Assembly (NCBI RefSeq): GCF_001553115.1 | Contig: NZ_KQ960172.1 | Span: forward strand, 3,943-67,942 | From: Aedoeadaptatus coxii | Lineage (GTDB): Bacteria; Bacillota; Clostridia; Tissierellales; Peptoniphilaceae | Direction of reading: 5' to 3' | DNA length: 64,000 nucleotides | In this document: positions 27,586 to 36,718 of the stretch, one piece after another | Layout of the letters: each line of letters begins with the position of its first letter | Numbering within the stretch: the first letter of the stretch is position 1 | Program-made: the position numbers and the translations under genes | The notes under the pieces: model-generated | The model's database searches: none | What the model saw: the letters and a program-made list of their open reading frames with translations, nothing else | What the model was told of the DNA's origin: nothing

Positions 27586-30051
27586 CTAATACATTTTTTC
27601 TCCCGGTTTCGTCGTCATCAATTTATACAACTTAGTTTCCTTCGGAAACTTATCTATAAAGGGAACGATAACATTACCGAAATACAATAAGCCCTCTCCT
27701 TCTCCTGAGTTGGTAATATAAGAAAGTTGGTCTTGCGAAATTCCAAGACGATGGGCTAGAATTTCACGGTCACCTGAAGCTTGATTGAGCATCAGAACAA
27801 AGTCTGAGTTTTCAATGATGTTTTCAATTTCTTGGCTCAGTAACAAGTCCTTAACGTTTTGCGTGATACCCGTCGGAATACCGCCCCATTTTCTGAATCT
27901 TTTCCAAATCTCAACAGAGTATTCAGCCGTTTGTCTTTCTTTCAAAAGTAAGTGAAACTCGTCAATATAAAAATGAGTCTTTTTATAATTATCACGGTTA
28001 ATAGATACTCTGTTCCAAACTTGGTCTTGAATAATAAGCATCCCTAGTTTTTTAAGAGCATTACCTAAATTTTTAATATCGTAGCAAACGACACGATTGT
28101 TAGCATCTACATTTGTTCGATTGTTAAATACTCGAAGCGAACCTGTTACATAGATTTCAAGAGAAGTCGCTAATCGTTCGGCTTCTATATCTTCTTGTTT
28201 TTTGAGTTCATTATAAAGATCTTCTAGAACAGGAATGTTCTCCGGTACCGGATCTTCCAAATACTTCCTATAAATTGCTCTTGTACAACGGTCGATAATA
28301 GTAATTTCCGTCGGTTGCAAACCTTGAGTACCACCAGTTATCAGCTCAAAAAGCGATAGGATAAACGACGCTTTAAACATAATCGGGTCATCACCGTCAG
28401 CGTAGTTAATATTAATATCCAAAGGATTAATATGATGTTTTGAATTAGGCGAGATTTCAACAACTTCACCGCCTAGTGCTTTTACAAGTGGTGAATACTC
28501 AGCCTCAGGGTCGCAAATGATAATGTCATTATCCGTAATAAAGAAAGCATTCGTCATCTCTCTTTTCGCAGAGAAAGATTTACCTGAACCTGGTGTTCCT
28601 AGAATAAGCCCGTTAGGATTCTTTAGAGTTCCTCTATCTACCATAATCATATTGTTCGATATGGCATTTAAACCGTAATAGAGAGCTTTTCCTCCCATGA
28701 ACAACTCTTGGGTCGTAAAGGGAACAAAAATAGCTGCACAAGACGTTGTGAGCTTCCGCTCGAAGTCTATTTGATTTACTCCCATAGGCAATGCGGACAT
28801 AAGTCCTTGTTCCTGTTGATAATCCATACGCTTTAAACTGCAATTATATTTTTGAATAATACCATTCAATTGAAAGATGATATTTTCAAGCTTCTTCCTA
28901 CTTTTTGCAAAGGTCGTGATTTGGAAGCTAACAATAAAATGACGTTCATTACGTCCTTGTAATTCTTCCAAGAGATTTTTAGCCTCTTCTGAAAAATTCG
29001 CAAGGTCTGAGGGAATAATATCCATGTCATAGCCTGAACGAACGGCTTTCTTCTGTTCTTCAATCTTGGTACGATCTAAGTCGGTAATTGTCCGCTTAAC
29101 TTCCTTGATCGCTTCCTGTTGATCCATGGAACGAATATGAATATTTACCAGTAGATCATCTTCGATATCTAATATCTCAGCGAGCATTTTATCTGAAAGC
29201 TCCGGAGCATCAATTCTTAGGAAGCTACTTGCACCATACATTTGTCCCATTTTAAAAATACGTTGATTTTGGAAATTAAAAGATGAGGGAGATATATAGT
29301 CCTTCGTCGTCATGCTTCCGGTTCTTACATTATGCCAATCGAAGGTCGTCCGCTCCCTATCGCTTCCTTGATTTAAAATATCGTGAAGTAATTCAATACG
29401 TTGCTTTCCCGTTAAACACTCTGCTTGTACGCCCAGTGTTTTAAAGTTATTTCGTATGTCTGTTTCTATCCGTTCAAGTCTTGGAATAGCTTCCTTCAGA
29501 TTTTTAGCTTTAATGGAAAAAGTAATGAATTTACGCTTTATAAGCCCATTATTACCTTTGGATAATTGATTGCGCAGCATTCTACTATATTCCATTCGAA
29601 TGTCATTGAACGGGTCATTTTGCTTTTGTATTCGAATATTGTGCATGAGCCTATCGGCAAAACCTGTTAAATTTAAAAAAGTTAATTGAAAATCGATAGT
29701 CGAGTCGAAATAGTTTAAGAACTTACAATAGTCATCAAATATTTTCCTCTGATCTTCAGGCTTTGCCAATCGGTAGTTAATATCTGTAAACTCAATGCAC
29801 TTGTTATAACGCCCATCTTCAAGCTTCATAATCCCATCTTGGAAGATCTTCTCGTAAGGCAAGGTATCTTGCGTCGTATAAACTTCGTTATCTTCCTTTT
29901 TAACAAATAACTGTAACATGTTTTGAAAGACTTGGGGAGTCTTGGAATTTGACTTAGATTTTGTATTCCCAAAATCTTCTTTGTTTCTTTTTGCAGCATC
30001 AATGTTTGATTTCAAACGTTGTTCCTGTTTCTTTTGAAAATTTTGATTCAA
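27586..30051 (-). CDS. virB4: VirB4-like conjugation ATPase
   Basis: This 821-residue ATPase has Walker A LGTPGSGKSFSAKREM near residue 480, a Walker B-type THFYIDEFHLLL near 690 and the downstream ITQNVKDLL helix, in the order of TraC/VirB4/CD0418 proteins. The N-terminus has a CagE/TrbE-like region. It powers the ICE transfer channel. It lies between prgI and the wall hydrolase gene, the usual order in Tn1549-type elements. Confidence 0.93.
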   Translation of the reverse strand: MNQNFQKKQEQRLKSNIDAAKRNKEDFGNTKSKSNSKTPQVFQNMLQLFVKKEDNEVYTTQDTLPYEKIFQDGIMKLEDGRYNKCIEFTDINYRLAKPEDQRKIFDDYCKFLNYFDSTIDFQLTFLNLTGFADRLMHNIRIQKQNDPFNDIRMEYSRMLRNQLSKGNNGLIKRKFITFSIKAKNLKEAIPRLERIETDIRNNFKTLGVQAECLTGKQRIELLHDILNQGSDRERTTFDWHNVRTGSMTTKDYISPSSFNFQNQRIFKMGQMYGASSFLRIDAPELSDKMLAEILDIEDDLLVNIHIRSMDQQEAIKEVKRTITDLDRTKIEEQKKAVRSGYDMDIIPSDLANFSEEAKNLLEELQGRNERHFIVSFQITTFAKSRKKLENIIFQLNGIIQKYNCSLKRMDYQQEQGLMSALPMGVNQIDFERKLTTSCAAIFVPFTTQELFMGGKALYYGLNAISNNMIMVDRGTLKNPNGLILGTPGSGKSFSAKREMTNAFFITDNDIIICDPEAEYSPLVKALGGEVVEISPNSKHHINPLDININYADGDDPIMFKASFILSLFELITGGTQGLQPTEITIIDRCTRAIYRKYLEDPVPENIPVLEDLYNELKKQEDIEAERLATSLEIYVTGSLRVFNNRTNVDANNRVVCYDIKNLGNALKKLGMLIIQDQVWNRVSINRDNYKKTHFYIDEFHLLLKERQTAEYSVEIWKRFRKWGGIPTGITQNVKDLLLSQEIENIIENSDFVLMLNQASGDREILAHRLGISQDQLSYITNSGEGEGLLYFGNVIVPFIDKFPKETKLYKLMTTKPGEKMY

Positions 30052-30058
30052 GACGGTC

Positions 30059-30415
30059 TCACCTCTTTTTTCTCTTTGTTTTTTTTGTTTTAGTTGGCAC
30101 TTCTTTTTTATTTGAAGTTAGTGTCTTATAGCGTCTTATTCCTGGTCTGAAGTATTTTTGACGGCAAACAATGTAGAGATATTTTTCTAAAGTCATACCG
30201 TCTTTTTTGAATATCCCGGCAATAAAAAAAGGACTCGCTATGATAAACATCAAAATAGATCTTACGTCGCTTGGAAGTATTCCACGGGTAAACCAATATG
30301 CCGGAATTGCCAGTGCAGCACCGATAGAAAAACAGATCAATTGACGCTTTGTCAGATTAAAGACGACCTTCGCTTCATACCTCGATAAGTCTCTTGGTAC
30401 ATTTACATAAGCCAT
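30059..30415 (-). CDS. PrgI-family membrane protein of the transfer channel
   Basis: The 118-residue protein has the typical MAYVNVPRDLSRYEAKVVFNL opening, two membrane segments (LICFSIGAALAIPAYWF and ILMFIIASPFFIAGIF) and a basic tail. PrgI/VirB3-like proteins sit in the membrane beside VirB4, and this gene directly precedes virB4. Confidence 0.88.
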   Translation of the reverse strand: MAYVNVPRDLSRYEAKVVFNLTKRQLICFSIGAALAIPAYWFTRGILPSDVRSILMFIIASPFFIAGIFKKDGMTLEKYLYIVCRQKYFRPGIRRYKTLTSNKKEVPTKTKKTKRKKR

Positions 30416-30434
30416 TTACTTACCTCCATTCTTG

Positions 30435-31295
30435 TTATGCCGCTGATACTATGGCACTTGCTGCGGATTTCGTCCTGAATAGTACAATGACAGCTAATAA
30501 ACTCGCTGCTAAGAAGGAGAACATAAACGTCCATGGATTACCATCTTTTGCTACCGTCAAGGACTGTACGAATACCGACCATGCCCCTAATGTGATAATA
30601 ATAAACAAACCTTGCAAACCTAATGCCACAGCGGATTTGATATAGGAGTCCCCTATATGTCCGTATCGGCTAGATGTTAGAGTTGCAAACGGTAACGCAC
30701 CAACTGAAATTATGAAATACATTTCTATAATGCGTCCTACACATATAACCCAAATAACAATGCCTAATGCCCACACAATCATCTGCATAGCGTTAAGTTG
30801 CGTCGTGAAAAACATCAGATCCACTATTCCCATCTTTTCTATGCTTGCTTTCATCGCATCTTGTCCTACTTGGAATTGTTCAATACTAACTCCTGAAGCT
30901 GAACGTATGACTGACTGCATGACATCAAATATAGCCATTGAAAATTCAAAAGCATGACTTACTAGATAAATGGATATAGTTGTTTTAAAAATCCACTTGA
31001 AAAAAATAAAAGTCTCAAAATCGTTAAAGTTATTCCTATCGATAACAAGGTGTACAATTTCATATATCGCTATAAAGGTAATAATTAAGACGGCGATTGG
31101 TATAACCGCCGTCTCATTAATACTTTTTGCCAAATTGAATAAGTCTGAATTATATGCCTGTGGAGTTTGTGATACGACATCGCCAGCTTTTGTCATTTGA
31201 TCGTTCATCATATTCTGCATATTTTCAAAGACTTTCATACAGTTATCGATCATAGGTTGCTTTAAGCCATTGAGAAACTTCTCTGCTAACTGCAT
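30435..31295 (-). CDS. VirB6/TrbL-like polytopic membrane protein
   Basis: The start is ATG at 31295 behind GAGGAGG (the GTG at 31301 is part of that site). The protein has a hydrophilic start and about six membrane segments (for example VIPIAVLIITFIAIYEIV and LLAVIVLFRTKSAASAIVS). It matches CD0419-type TrbL/VirB6 channel proteins in size and position. In undisturbed relatives Maff2 lies directly upstream; here only its last 25 codons do, because the mobilizable element is inserted there. Confidence 0.85.
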   Translation of the reverse strand: MQLAEKFLNGLKQPMIDNCMKVFENMQNMMNDQMTKAGDVVSQTPQAYNSDLFNLAKSINETAVIPIAVLIITFIAIYEIVHLVIDRNNFNDFETFIFFKWIFKTTISIYLVSHAFEFSMAIFDVMQSVIRSASGVSIEQFQVGQDAMKASIEKMGIVDLMFFTTQLNAMQMIVWALGIVIWVICVGRIIEMYFIISVGALPFATLTSSRYGHIGDSYIKSAVALGLQGLFIIITLGAWSVFVQSLTVAKDGNPWTFMFSFLAASLLAVIVLFRTKSAASAIVSAA

Positions 31296-31337
31296 AAGCA
31301 CCTCCTCGATAAAAGGCTACTATTAATTTGTTTTGTC

Positions 31338-31418
31338 TTAAAATAATCCCGATAATTGGGGAATTAGTTGCGTAGCAATTAAAACAACGCCACCGCCTGC
31401 CATTAGTTGCTTTATGCC
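31338..31418 (-). pseudogene. Maff2, C-terminal piece cut off by element insertion
   Basis: Reading the minus strand from 31418, GIKQLMAGGGVVLIATQL followed by IPQLSGLF and a stop is the end of a Maff2-family protein. It has no start of its own. The matching N-terminal part is at 48595-48753. The two pieces overlap by the peptide GIKQ(L/F)MA, as expected if a recombinase inserted the intervening DNA at that point. Confidence 0.85.
31398..31418. other. Left attachment site of the mobilizable element
   Basis: This 21-bp segment matches 48604-48624 in the same orientation at 17 of 21 positions, including the shared cores TTGCTT and TGCCAT. It lies immediately beyond the stop codon of the serine recombinase gene, the usual place for the attachment site of TnpX/TndX-type elements. 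Confidence 0.75.
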
Positions 31419-31421
31419 TAA

Positions 31422-33068
31422 TTAGAGATTGTAAAATACTTGTAGTGTGTCTGTATTTCCTATGAAATTGTAGTAAATATCAATTGTTTGGGTGATTTCT
31501 CCATTCACTACTTCTTTTTCGTGAACATAGATTTTTGAGATGAGTTCGTTTAAGGTTTCTTTGTCCAGCTTCTTTATATCCCTATGTTTTTTTATGAGTT
31601 CAATCCATTTTTTAACATTAATATCTTCAAGATCTTCTTTAACAATCAATTTTTGATTATCTTCTATTCTTTGGTTAAGATAGTCTTGTTCGTTTTGTGA
31701 TTTTTCAAGAATTTTTTGGAAGTTACTTTCACTTATCTTATTGTCTAGCCAGTCATCATATAATCTTTCAATCTTTTTAGTTAAGTCTTCTACTCTTATT
31801 TGATCTTCGTAAATCTTATCCATAATAAATTTTTGTTCTTCTTCATTATCAATTTCTCGTGATTTTTCAAGTGCTTTTATAATTTCTTTTTCATCTTTTA
31901 ATGCTATTTCTGCATTTTTTCTAATATCCTTAAGCACTATCTCATAAAGAGTATCGTAATAAATTCTATGTTGACTACATAATGATTTTCCATATCTTCT
32001 ATAAGTGTTACAAGTGAGTAACTTTTCTCTTTTTTTCGATTTGTTTCTTCCAAGATTTAAAGATTTTCCACAATCGGGACATTTCACAATTCCTGCAAAT
32101 ATACTTTCTTCTCCATTTTTAAATGGTCTTCTCCTGCTCTTTAATTTTTCATTTGCTATATTATAAATATCTTCAGAAATAATTGGTTCGTGTGTATTTT
32201 CTACTATTATCCATTCCTCTTTGGGTTTATCGGATAACCAACCTACTTTGAATTTATAATTAACTTTTTGACTAGCAATATGACCAATATAAACTGGGTT
32301 TTCAATAATTTCTTTTAGGGTTGTGCAGTCCCACCAATACTCTCCACCATCTACGGTCATTTCTAACTTAGTTTTTTTATTTCTAAGTCCTTTTTTTCTA
32401 TTCCACCAGGTAGGTGTAGGTATTTTTTCTTCAAATAGTCTTCTTCTAATTGCTTGTACTCCATAACCACTAAAAGCAAGATCAAAAATTTTTTCAACAA
32501 TCCATGAAGTTTCATCATCGATTACTAATTTATGTGGATCTTCATTGTCTTTCCTATATCCTATTGGAGCAAGACAACCAATAAATTTTCCTTGCCTTGC
32601 TCTTGTCATATAGGCAGATTTCATCTTTTTAGAAACATCTCTTGAATAAAACTCGTTTAAAACATTTTTAAAAGGAACTATTTCGTTGTTTTCTTGAAAG
32701 GTATCTACTCCATCATTTAAAGCTATATATCTGACATTGTTCTTTGGGAAGAAATTTTCTGTATAGTACCCAGTCTGCAAATAGTTTCTTCCAAGTCTTG
32801 ATAAGTCCTTAGTGATTACTATATCCACTTTTTTATTTTCAATATCTCTAATTAGTCTTTGAAATGATGGTCTATTTGTATTTAATCCAGTATATCCATC
32901 ATCTATATATACATCGTAAATACTCCAACCCCTTGATTTTACATAGTTTTCTAAAAGTTCCTTTTGGTTTTGTATGCTGGCACTCTCTCCTTTCTGCTCA
33001 TCATCTTTAGATAGTCTGCAATAAATTGCAGCTTTGAATGAAAAGTGATTTGAATTTGTTTGTATCAT
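31422..33068 (-). CDS. Large serine recombinase (TnpX/TndX type)
   Basis: This 548-residue protein has a resolvase domain with the catalytic Ser20 in YCRLSKDDE and the conserved VDIVITKDLSRLGRNYL. A recombinase domain follows (PIGYRKDNEDPHKLVIDDE ... IYDLAFSGYG-like), then a zinc ribbon (CPDCGKSLNL ... CNTYRRYGKSLC) near 327, a coiled coil and a DUF4368-like end. Its stop codon lies three bases from the left attachment site. GGAGG precedes the ATG. It would insert and excise the 17-kb element. Confidence 0.93.
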   Translation of the reverse strand: MIQTNSNHFSFKAAIYCRLSKDDEQKGESASIQNQKELLENYVKSRGWSIYDVYIDDGYTGLNTNRPSFQRLIRDIENKKVDIVITKDLSRLGRNYLQTGYYTENFFPKNNVRYIALNDGVDTFQENNEIVPFKNVLNEFYSRDVSKKMKSAYMTRARQGKFIGCLAPIGYRKDNEDPHKLVIDDETSWIVEKIFDLAFSGYGVQAIRRRLFEEKIPTPTWWNRKKGLRNKKTKLEMTVDGGEYWWDCTTLKEIIENPVYIGHIASQKVNYKFKVGWLSDKPKEEWIIVENTHEPIISEDIYNIANEKLKSRRRPFKNGEESIFAGIVKCPDCGKSLNLGRNKSKKREKLLTCNTYRRYGKSLCSQHRIYYDTLYEIVLKDIRKNAEIALKDEKEIIKALEKSREIDNEEEQKFIMDKIYEDQIRVEDLTKKIERLYDDWLDNKISESNFQKILEKSQNEQDYLNQRIEDNQKLIVKEDLEDINVKKWIELIKKHRDIKKLDKETLNELISKIYVHEKEVVNGEITQTIDIYYNFIGNTDTLQVFYNL

Positions 33069-33071
33069 TTC

Positions 33072-33296
33072 CTATTCCTCCTTATTTGAGTTTTCGGAAA
33101 TAACACAACTTTCTCTAAAACTATTTTTATTATAGCACTCTTTTTTATTACTATCAATATTATATTTGTTATACTCAATTTCATTAGTATTATTTAATTT
33201 GCTTGATTTTTTTATTAGTCTTAGAAAAGCGTCCGTATCTGTTCTTCTATCATCATAATTTCTTTTTACAATGTATTTTGTTTGTCTTTTTGTCAT
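33072..33296 (-). CDS. Small basic protein next to the recombinase
   Basis: The 74-residue product begins MTKRQTKYIVKRNYDDRRTD and is rich in Asn, Lys and Arg. AAGGATAAG precedes the ATG. It ends three bases before the recombinase start, so the two are co-transcribed. It might be a recombination directionality factor, but I see no recognisable fold. Confidence 0.5.
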   Translation of the reverse strand: MTKRQTKYIVKRNYDDRRTDTDAFLRLIKKSSKLNNTNEIEYNKYNIDSNKKECYNKNSFRESCVISENSNKEE

Positions 33297-33320
33297 AGCT
33301 TATCCTTTCATACAATAAAA

Positions 33321-33358
33321 AAAAGGCGATTAGATTTTTAATTTTCTAATCGCCTTTT
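33321..33358. terminator. Bidirectional terminator
   Basis: A perfect 14-bp stem (AAAAGGCGATTAGA / TCTAATCGCCTTTT) has A-runs and T-runs on both sides. It separates the replication gene from the recombinase pair. Confidence 0.8.
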
Positions 33359-33450
33359 AAGTGTCATATTTACATTTTTATTATCTCTGGCATACTTTGA
33401 TACCTTTTTAGACTTAAAGTCTTTAATAATGCCTTTCCACCTCTTTTTAC

Positions 33451-34164
33451 CTATAAAGATTCTCCTACGTCATAGTTCATTTTTTTATTCCCTCCTTGAT
33501 GTCTTAGTTTTTCTTTGTCTTCTTCATACCATTTTAAGATTGTCGCATAGTGGTTTTGATAGGTCTTGCCACTACTTTTCATGTATCTTGATAGTTTATT
33601 TATCATTATTTCTGTGTGTGAGTTTAATTTTTCTTTAAGGGTCTTATATTCTTCTTTGCTTAACCTTACATTTTTGAATTCTCCATAAAAAATGGGGGTG
33701 GACTTTTTATCTATCTCTCCCTCTCTCCCCTTATCTATACTAACCTTATCTAATCTACCCTTATCTATACTGGGTTGACCACTTGACAACCTTTGGTTAA
33801 CCAGATGACAACCAACTTTTTCTTCTGAAATATATGCTCCATTGTCCGTTTGATAAAGCTGCTGTTTCTGATCGATATACATTGTTGGCTTATATCTGTC
33901 TTTTCTAATAAAGTTATTTATCTTCCAATGAGTAATGACGATAATTCCCTGATCAAAGACTATCACAAAGCCTTTGGCAATAAGTATTTTTAGGTCATCT
34001 TCATTTGCTCCGATAATCTTGATGATTTTCTTAGGGTTATTTACAAAACCGTCATCATCTGCTCGCATTGATAAATGAAAATACAGACATTGACTACTTA
34101 GTGGCATATCCAAAAATAAGTCGCTATCCACTATCTTTAGTGAAAACATTCTTTTATCTGCCAT
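33451..34164 (-). CDS. Replisome organizer / DnaD-like replication protein
   Basis: The 237-residue protein begins MADKRMFSLKIVDSDLFLDM and has a winged-helix-like segment (PLSSQCLYFHLSMRADDDGF, VNNPKKIIKIIGANEDDL) typical of phage and plasmid replisome organizers. A Ser/Asp/Lys linker and a DnaD-like C-terminus (LSRYMKSSGKTYQNHYATILKWYEED) follow. AGGAGAGC precedes the ATG. It suggests the mobilizable element can replicate after excision; repeats at 35649-35717 are a candidate origin. Confidence 0.75.
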   Translation of the reverse strand: MADKRMFSLKIVDSDLFLDMPLSSQCLYFHLSMRADDDGFVNNPKKIIKIIGANEDDLKILIAKGFVIVFDQGIIVITHWKINNFIRKDRYKPTMYIDQKQQLYQTDNGAYISEEKVGCHLVNQRLSSGQPSIDKGRLDKVSIDKGREGEIDKKSTPIFYGEFKNVRLSKEEYKTLKEKLNSHTEIMINKLSRYMKSSGKTYQNHYATILKWYEEDKEKLRHQGGNKKMNYDVGESL

Positions 34165-34184
34165 GCTCTCCTACCTTTCTTCAA

Positions 34185-34221
34185 ATAAAAAAAGACGATA
34201 GTTTTTACTTCTACCGCCTTG
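34185..34221 (-). terminator. Terminator after the nuclease gene
   Basis: The minus strand reads AAGGCGGTAG, a loop, CTATCGTCTT and then TTTTT. It lies 26 bases beyond the stop at 34247. Confidence 0.7.
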
Positions 34222-34246
34222 TGTACATTTATTATGTTTTTAAAAT

Positions 34247-35317
34247 TTATTTTAGTTCGTTTTCAATTTCTTCTATGGTTGGTAATGCTCCCTTTAAACT
34301 TTCAGGAATTAAGTTTTGTAGATGATATTCTGAAATTCCAATAGGCTCTCTGGAGCTTTCAGAAGCATATTTTGCCAATACATTATCCTTTGTCTTACAG
34401 ATTAAAAGACCTATTGTTTGATTATCCCCATCTCCCTTTAATATATGGTTTACAGATGTTACATAGGTTCCAAGTTGTCCTATATCCGCAGGTTTAAATG
34501 CGGAAATTTTAACCTCCACAACTACATAGCAATGTAGCTTAATGTTGTAGAATAACATATCAATAAATTCTTCTGAATTTCCAACTACAAGTCTATATTC
34601 TCTGCCCACGAACGAAAAACCTGTCCCTAGCTCCAATAAGAATTTTTGAATATTATCCATCAAAGCGTCTTTCAATTCTTTTTCATCATAATTTTGCCTT
34701 ATAGATATAAAGTCAAAATTATACGGATCTCTCGTCATTTCATTGGCTAAATCACTTTGTGTAGCAGGCAAATTATTTGTGAAATTTGTTATTGCTTTTC
34801 CTTGTCTTTCAAATAGATCTGTATCCAAGAAATTTAAAAGCACCGCTCTACTCCAGCTATTTTCTAATGTTTTAGATATAAAGAAAAATGCTTTATTCAA
34901 ATTTCCCTCACATCTATCCATAATATATCTTTGATGTCCCCATGGGATACTAAAAATCATATTAAAATCTCCACCGACTTTAGATATTTGTAAATCGTCC
35001 ACAAGCTGTGGACGATTTAATGGCGAATACATTTCATAAAATTTCTTCATATATTTTAAATTAGTAACAGAAAATCCTTTAACATTGGGAATTTCATTTT
35101 TTAAATCCGAACTTAATTTTTTATAGAATCCGCTTCCCCATCTGCTTTCTGCCTTTAAGTTAATAATTTCTTCTCCTAAACTATAATAAAACTTTAGCAT
35201 TTCAGAATTGACCGAAACTGCTGCTTTAAGTTGTCTGCTTGTATATGATCTTTTTATTTTCTCAAGCATTTTTATATATTCACCATCTCCTATAATATCT
35301 AAATCTTTTTTATCCAT
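34247..35317 (-). CDS. DUF1016/YhcG-family PDDEXK nuclease
   Basis: The start is ATG at 35317 (GGAGTG upstream). The N-terminal DUF1016 domain (LKAAVSVNSEMLKFYYSLGEEI, GFSVTNLKYMKKFYEMY) is followed by a PDDEXK core (EEFIDMLFYNIKLHCYVVVEVKIS, with D and ExK in place). A GLLICKTKDNVLAKYASES segment, typical of YhcG proteins, comes next. The family often travels with restriction-modification and other defence genes. Here it stands alone in the mobilizable element with its own terminator, so it is probably cargo. Its DNA target is unknown. Confidence 0.88.
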   Translation of the reverse strand: MDKKDLDIIGDGEYIKMLEKIKRSYTSRQLKAAVSVNSEMLKFYYSLGEEIINLKAESRWGSGFYKKLSSDLKNEIPNVKGFSVTNLKYMKKFYEMYSPLNRPQLVDDLQISKVGGDFNMIFSIPWGHQRYIMDRCEGNLNKAFFFISKTLENSWSRAVLLNFLDTDLFERQGKAITNFTNNLPATQSDLANEMTRDPYNFDFISIRQNYDEKELKDALMDNIQKFLLELGTGFSFVGREYRLVVGNSEEFIDMLFYNIKLHCYVVVEVKISAFKPADIGQLGTYVTSVNHILKGDGDNQTIGLLICKTKDNVLAKYASESSREPIGISEYHLQNLIPESLKGALPTIEEIENELK

Positions 35318-35648
35318 TCTAATCACTCCAATCTGATTCTTTTTATTTTATTCTATCTCTTTCACCAATGGTGGGAGTTTTAATCTTTTTATCACAATCA
35401 GCTTACGGTAAACAAGCTCATTTTATCATTACACATTTAGTTTAATTAATGTGATTATACCAAAAATGTTAAATCTTTTCTATCTCTCCCTCTCTCTCTT
35501 TATCTATCTCTATATCTTTCTCTATCTCTTGTCGGACATGGGTTGGACTCATTAAGGACAATGTCCTCTGTTTATTTTGTCTGTAAAAAATTCTTTTTTT
35601 AATTTTATCCAATAATATCTTTTGTTTGTTGCCATATCTGCTCCTTTC

Positions 35649-35717
35649 TTGATTTTCGATAATCGAAATTCTTGATTTCCGATTTTCGGAATTCTTGATT
35701 TCCGATTTTCGGAAGTC
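35649..35717. repeat. Three tandem 23-bp repeats, each a palindrome (iteron-like)
   Basis: Three direct copies at 35649-35671, 35672-35694 and 35695-35717 each contain an inverted repeat: TTTCGATAATCGAAA in the first, TTCCGATTTTCGGAA in the other two. They lie in a 440-base noncoding gap (35318-35760) that also holds a long pyrimidine-rich stretch at 35475-35530. Tandem palindromic repeats in an otherwise empty, AT-rich gap suggest a replication origin or an operator cluster. Confidence 0.8.
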
Positions 35718-35760
35718 TTGTTATTTTAGTTATTTAAGGGTGTAACTTTTCGTTACTCCC

Positions 35761-36288
35761 TTAGATTTCTCTGGTCATATCTTTTTTACTTGGTTTTACT
35801 TTTTCTTTTACTTTTCTTTTGACTTTTTCTTTTGTCTTATCCTTGTTCTTGGATAGGTCTTTGTATTTCTTTATTTGTTTTAGGATACTTTCTTTTTCTT
35901 TTTTATTTTCCTTGGCTATGACTTGCTTAAAGGCATATTCCATTACTTTTATGTCTTTGGCTTGGAAGAATATTTCATAGTTTTTGCTTTCTTTGTTTTT
36001 CATTACTGAGAAACTTACTCCAAGTTTGTTTAGTTCTTTTCTTAAGTCTTTGAGGTTGCTTTGATCTATGCTTATATTTTCTAGTTGTCCTTTTTTGTAG
36101 AGGTCTTTTATTTTTATTTCATCGCCAATAAGGCTTTTTAGGTTTCCATTTGCTTTTTCTAAAGTATCATTCATCTTTTTTCTAATTTCTTTGTCTAATT
36201 TAATTGATTCTTTTGCTGCCTTTATTGTGTATGATATTATGGTTTGTGCTGCTTGCCCTGCTTCTTTGCTTATTTCTTCGTTTATCAT
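35761..36288 (-). CDS. DUF3801/PcfB-like mobilization accessory protein
   Basis: This 175-residue protein has an N-terminal helix (AAQTIISYTIKAAKES) and a central block (LKDLRKELNKLGVSFSVMK ... YEIFFQAKDIKVMEYAFKQVI) that matches the PcfB/DUF3801 layout. The tail is extremely Lys-rich (KVKRKVKEKVKPSKKD). PcfB-type proteins assist the relaxase-coupling protein contact. A second protein of this type is encoded by the host ICE at 54658. AGGAGAT precedes the ATG. Confidence 0.65.
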   Translation of the reverse strand: MINEEISKEAGQAAQTIISYTIKAAKESIKLDKEIRKKMNDTLEKANGNLKSLIGDEIKIKDLYKKGQLENISIDQSNLKDLRKELNKLGVSFSVMKNKESKNYEIFFQAKDIKVMEYAFKQVIAKENKKEKESILKQIKKYKDLSKNKDKTKEKVKRKVKEKVKPSKKDMTREI

Positions 36289-36311
36289 GCTTTATCTCCT
36301 TTGTTTGAATT

Positions 36312-36355
36312 AAAAAAAGGGAAGTATAGGCTTTAATTTTTCTATACTTCCCTTT
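36312..36355 (-). terminator. Terminator upstream of the DUF3801 gene
   Basis: A 13-bp stem (AAGGGAAGTATAG / CTATACTTCCCTT) is followed on the minus strand by a run of seven T. It ends the transcript that includes the relaxase and the small ORF at 36472. Confidence 0.85.
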
Positions 36356-36471
36356 GATTGTTTTTATTTTATTGTTCTTGGTGGTGGAATGCTTTATTTT
36401 GATGTTTTTATAGCTTACTTAGGTATTTGTACCTTTTATACTTTAAAATAGCTTACAATGCCTTTCCACCT

Positions 36472-36645
36472 TTAGTAGTTTATGTGCGTTCTTTTGTCTG
36501 ATAGATAGTTTTTCATGTTGGAATATATAATCTGTATTTCTTCATTGTTCATCGCTTTTATTTCTTCTGTGCTTTTATAGGTTTTGTATGTTCCATCTTG
36601 ATCTGCTTTTATGAGTTCATCTATTAGCTCTTGCCTTTTATTCAT
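36472..36645 (-). CDS. Small ORF after the relaxase, 57 residues
   Basis: ATG at 36645 has an excellent TAGGAGG site six bases upstream. The product (MNKRQELIDELIKADQDGTY ... IYSNMKNYLSDKR) is a charged helical protein with no family I recognise. It lies 70 bases after the relaxase stop, in the same direction, and was long enough only as a short ORF. It may be an accessory of mobilization. Confidence 0.6.
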   Translation of the reverse strand: MNKRQELIDELIKADQDGTYKTYKSTEEIKAMNNEEIQIIYSNMKNYLSDKRTHINY

Positions 36646-36718
36646 CTCTATTACCTCCTAGATCTGCCTTTAGTTGTTTGGTCATATTATAGCTTGGATA
36701 AGATATTTTTACCAGGTC

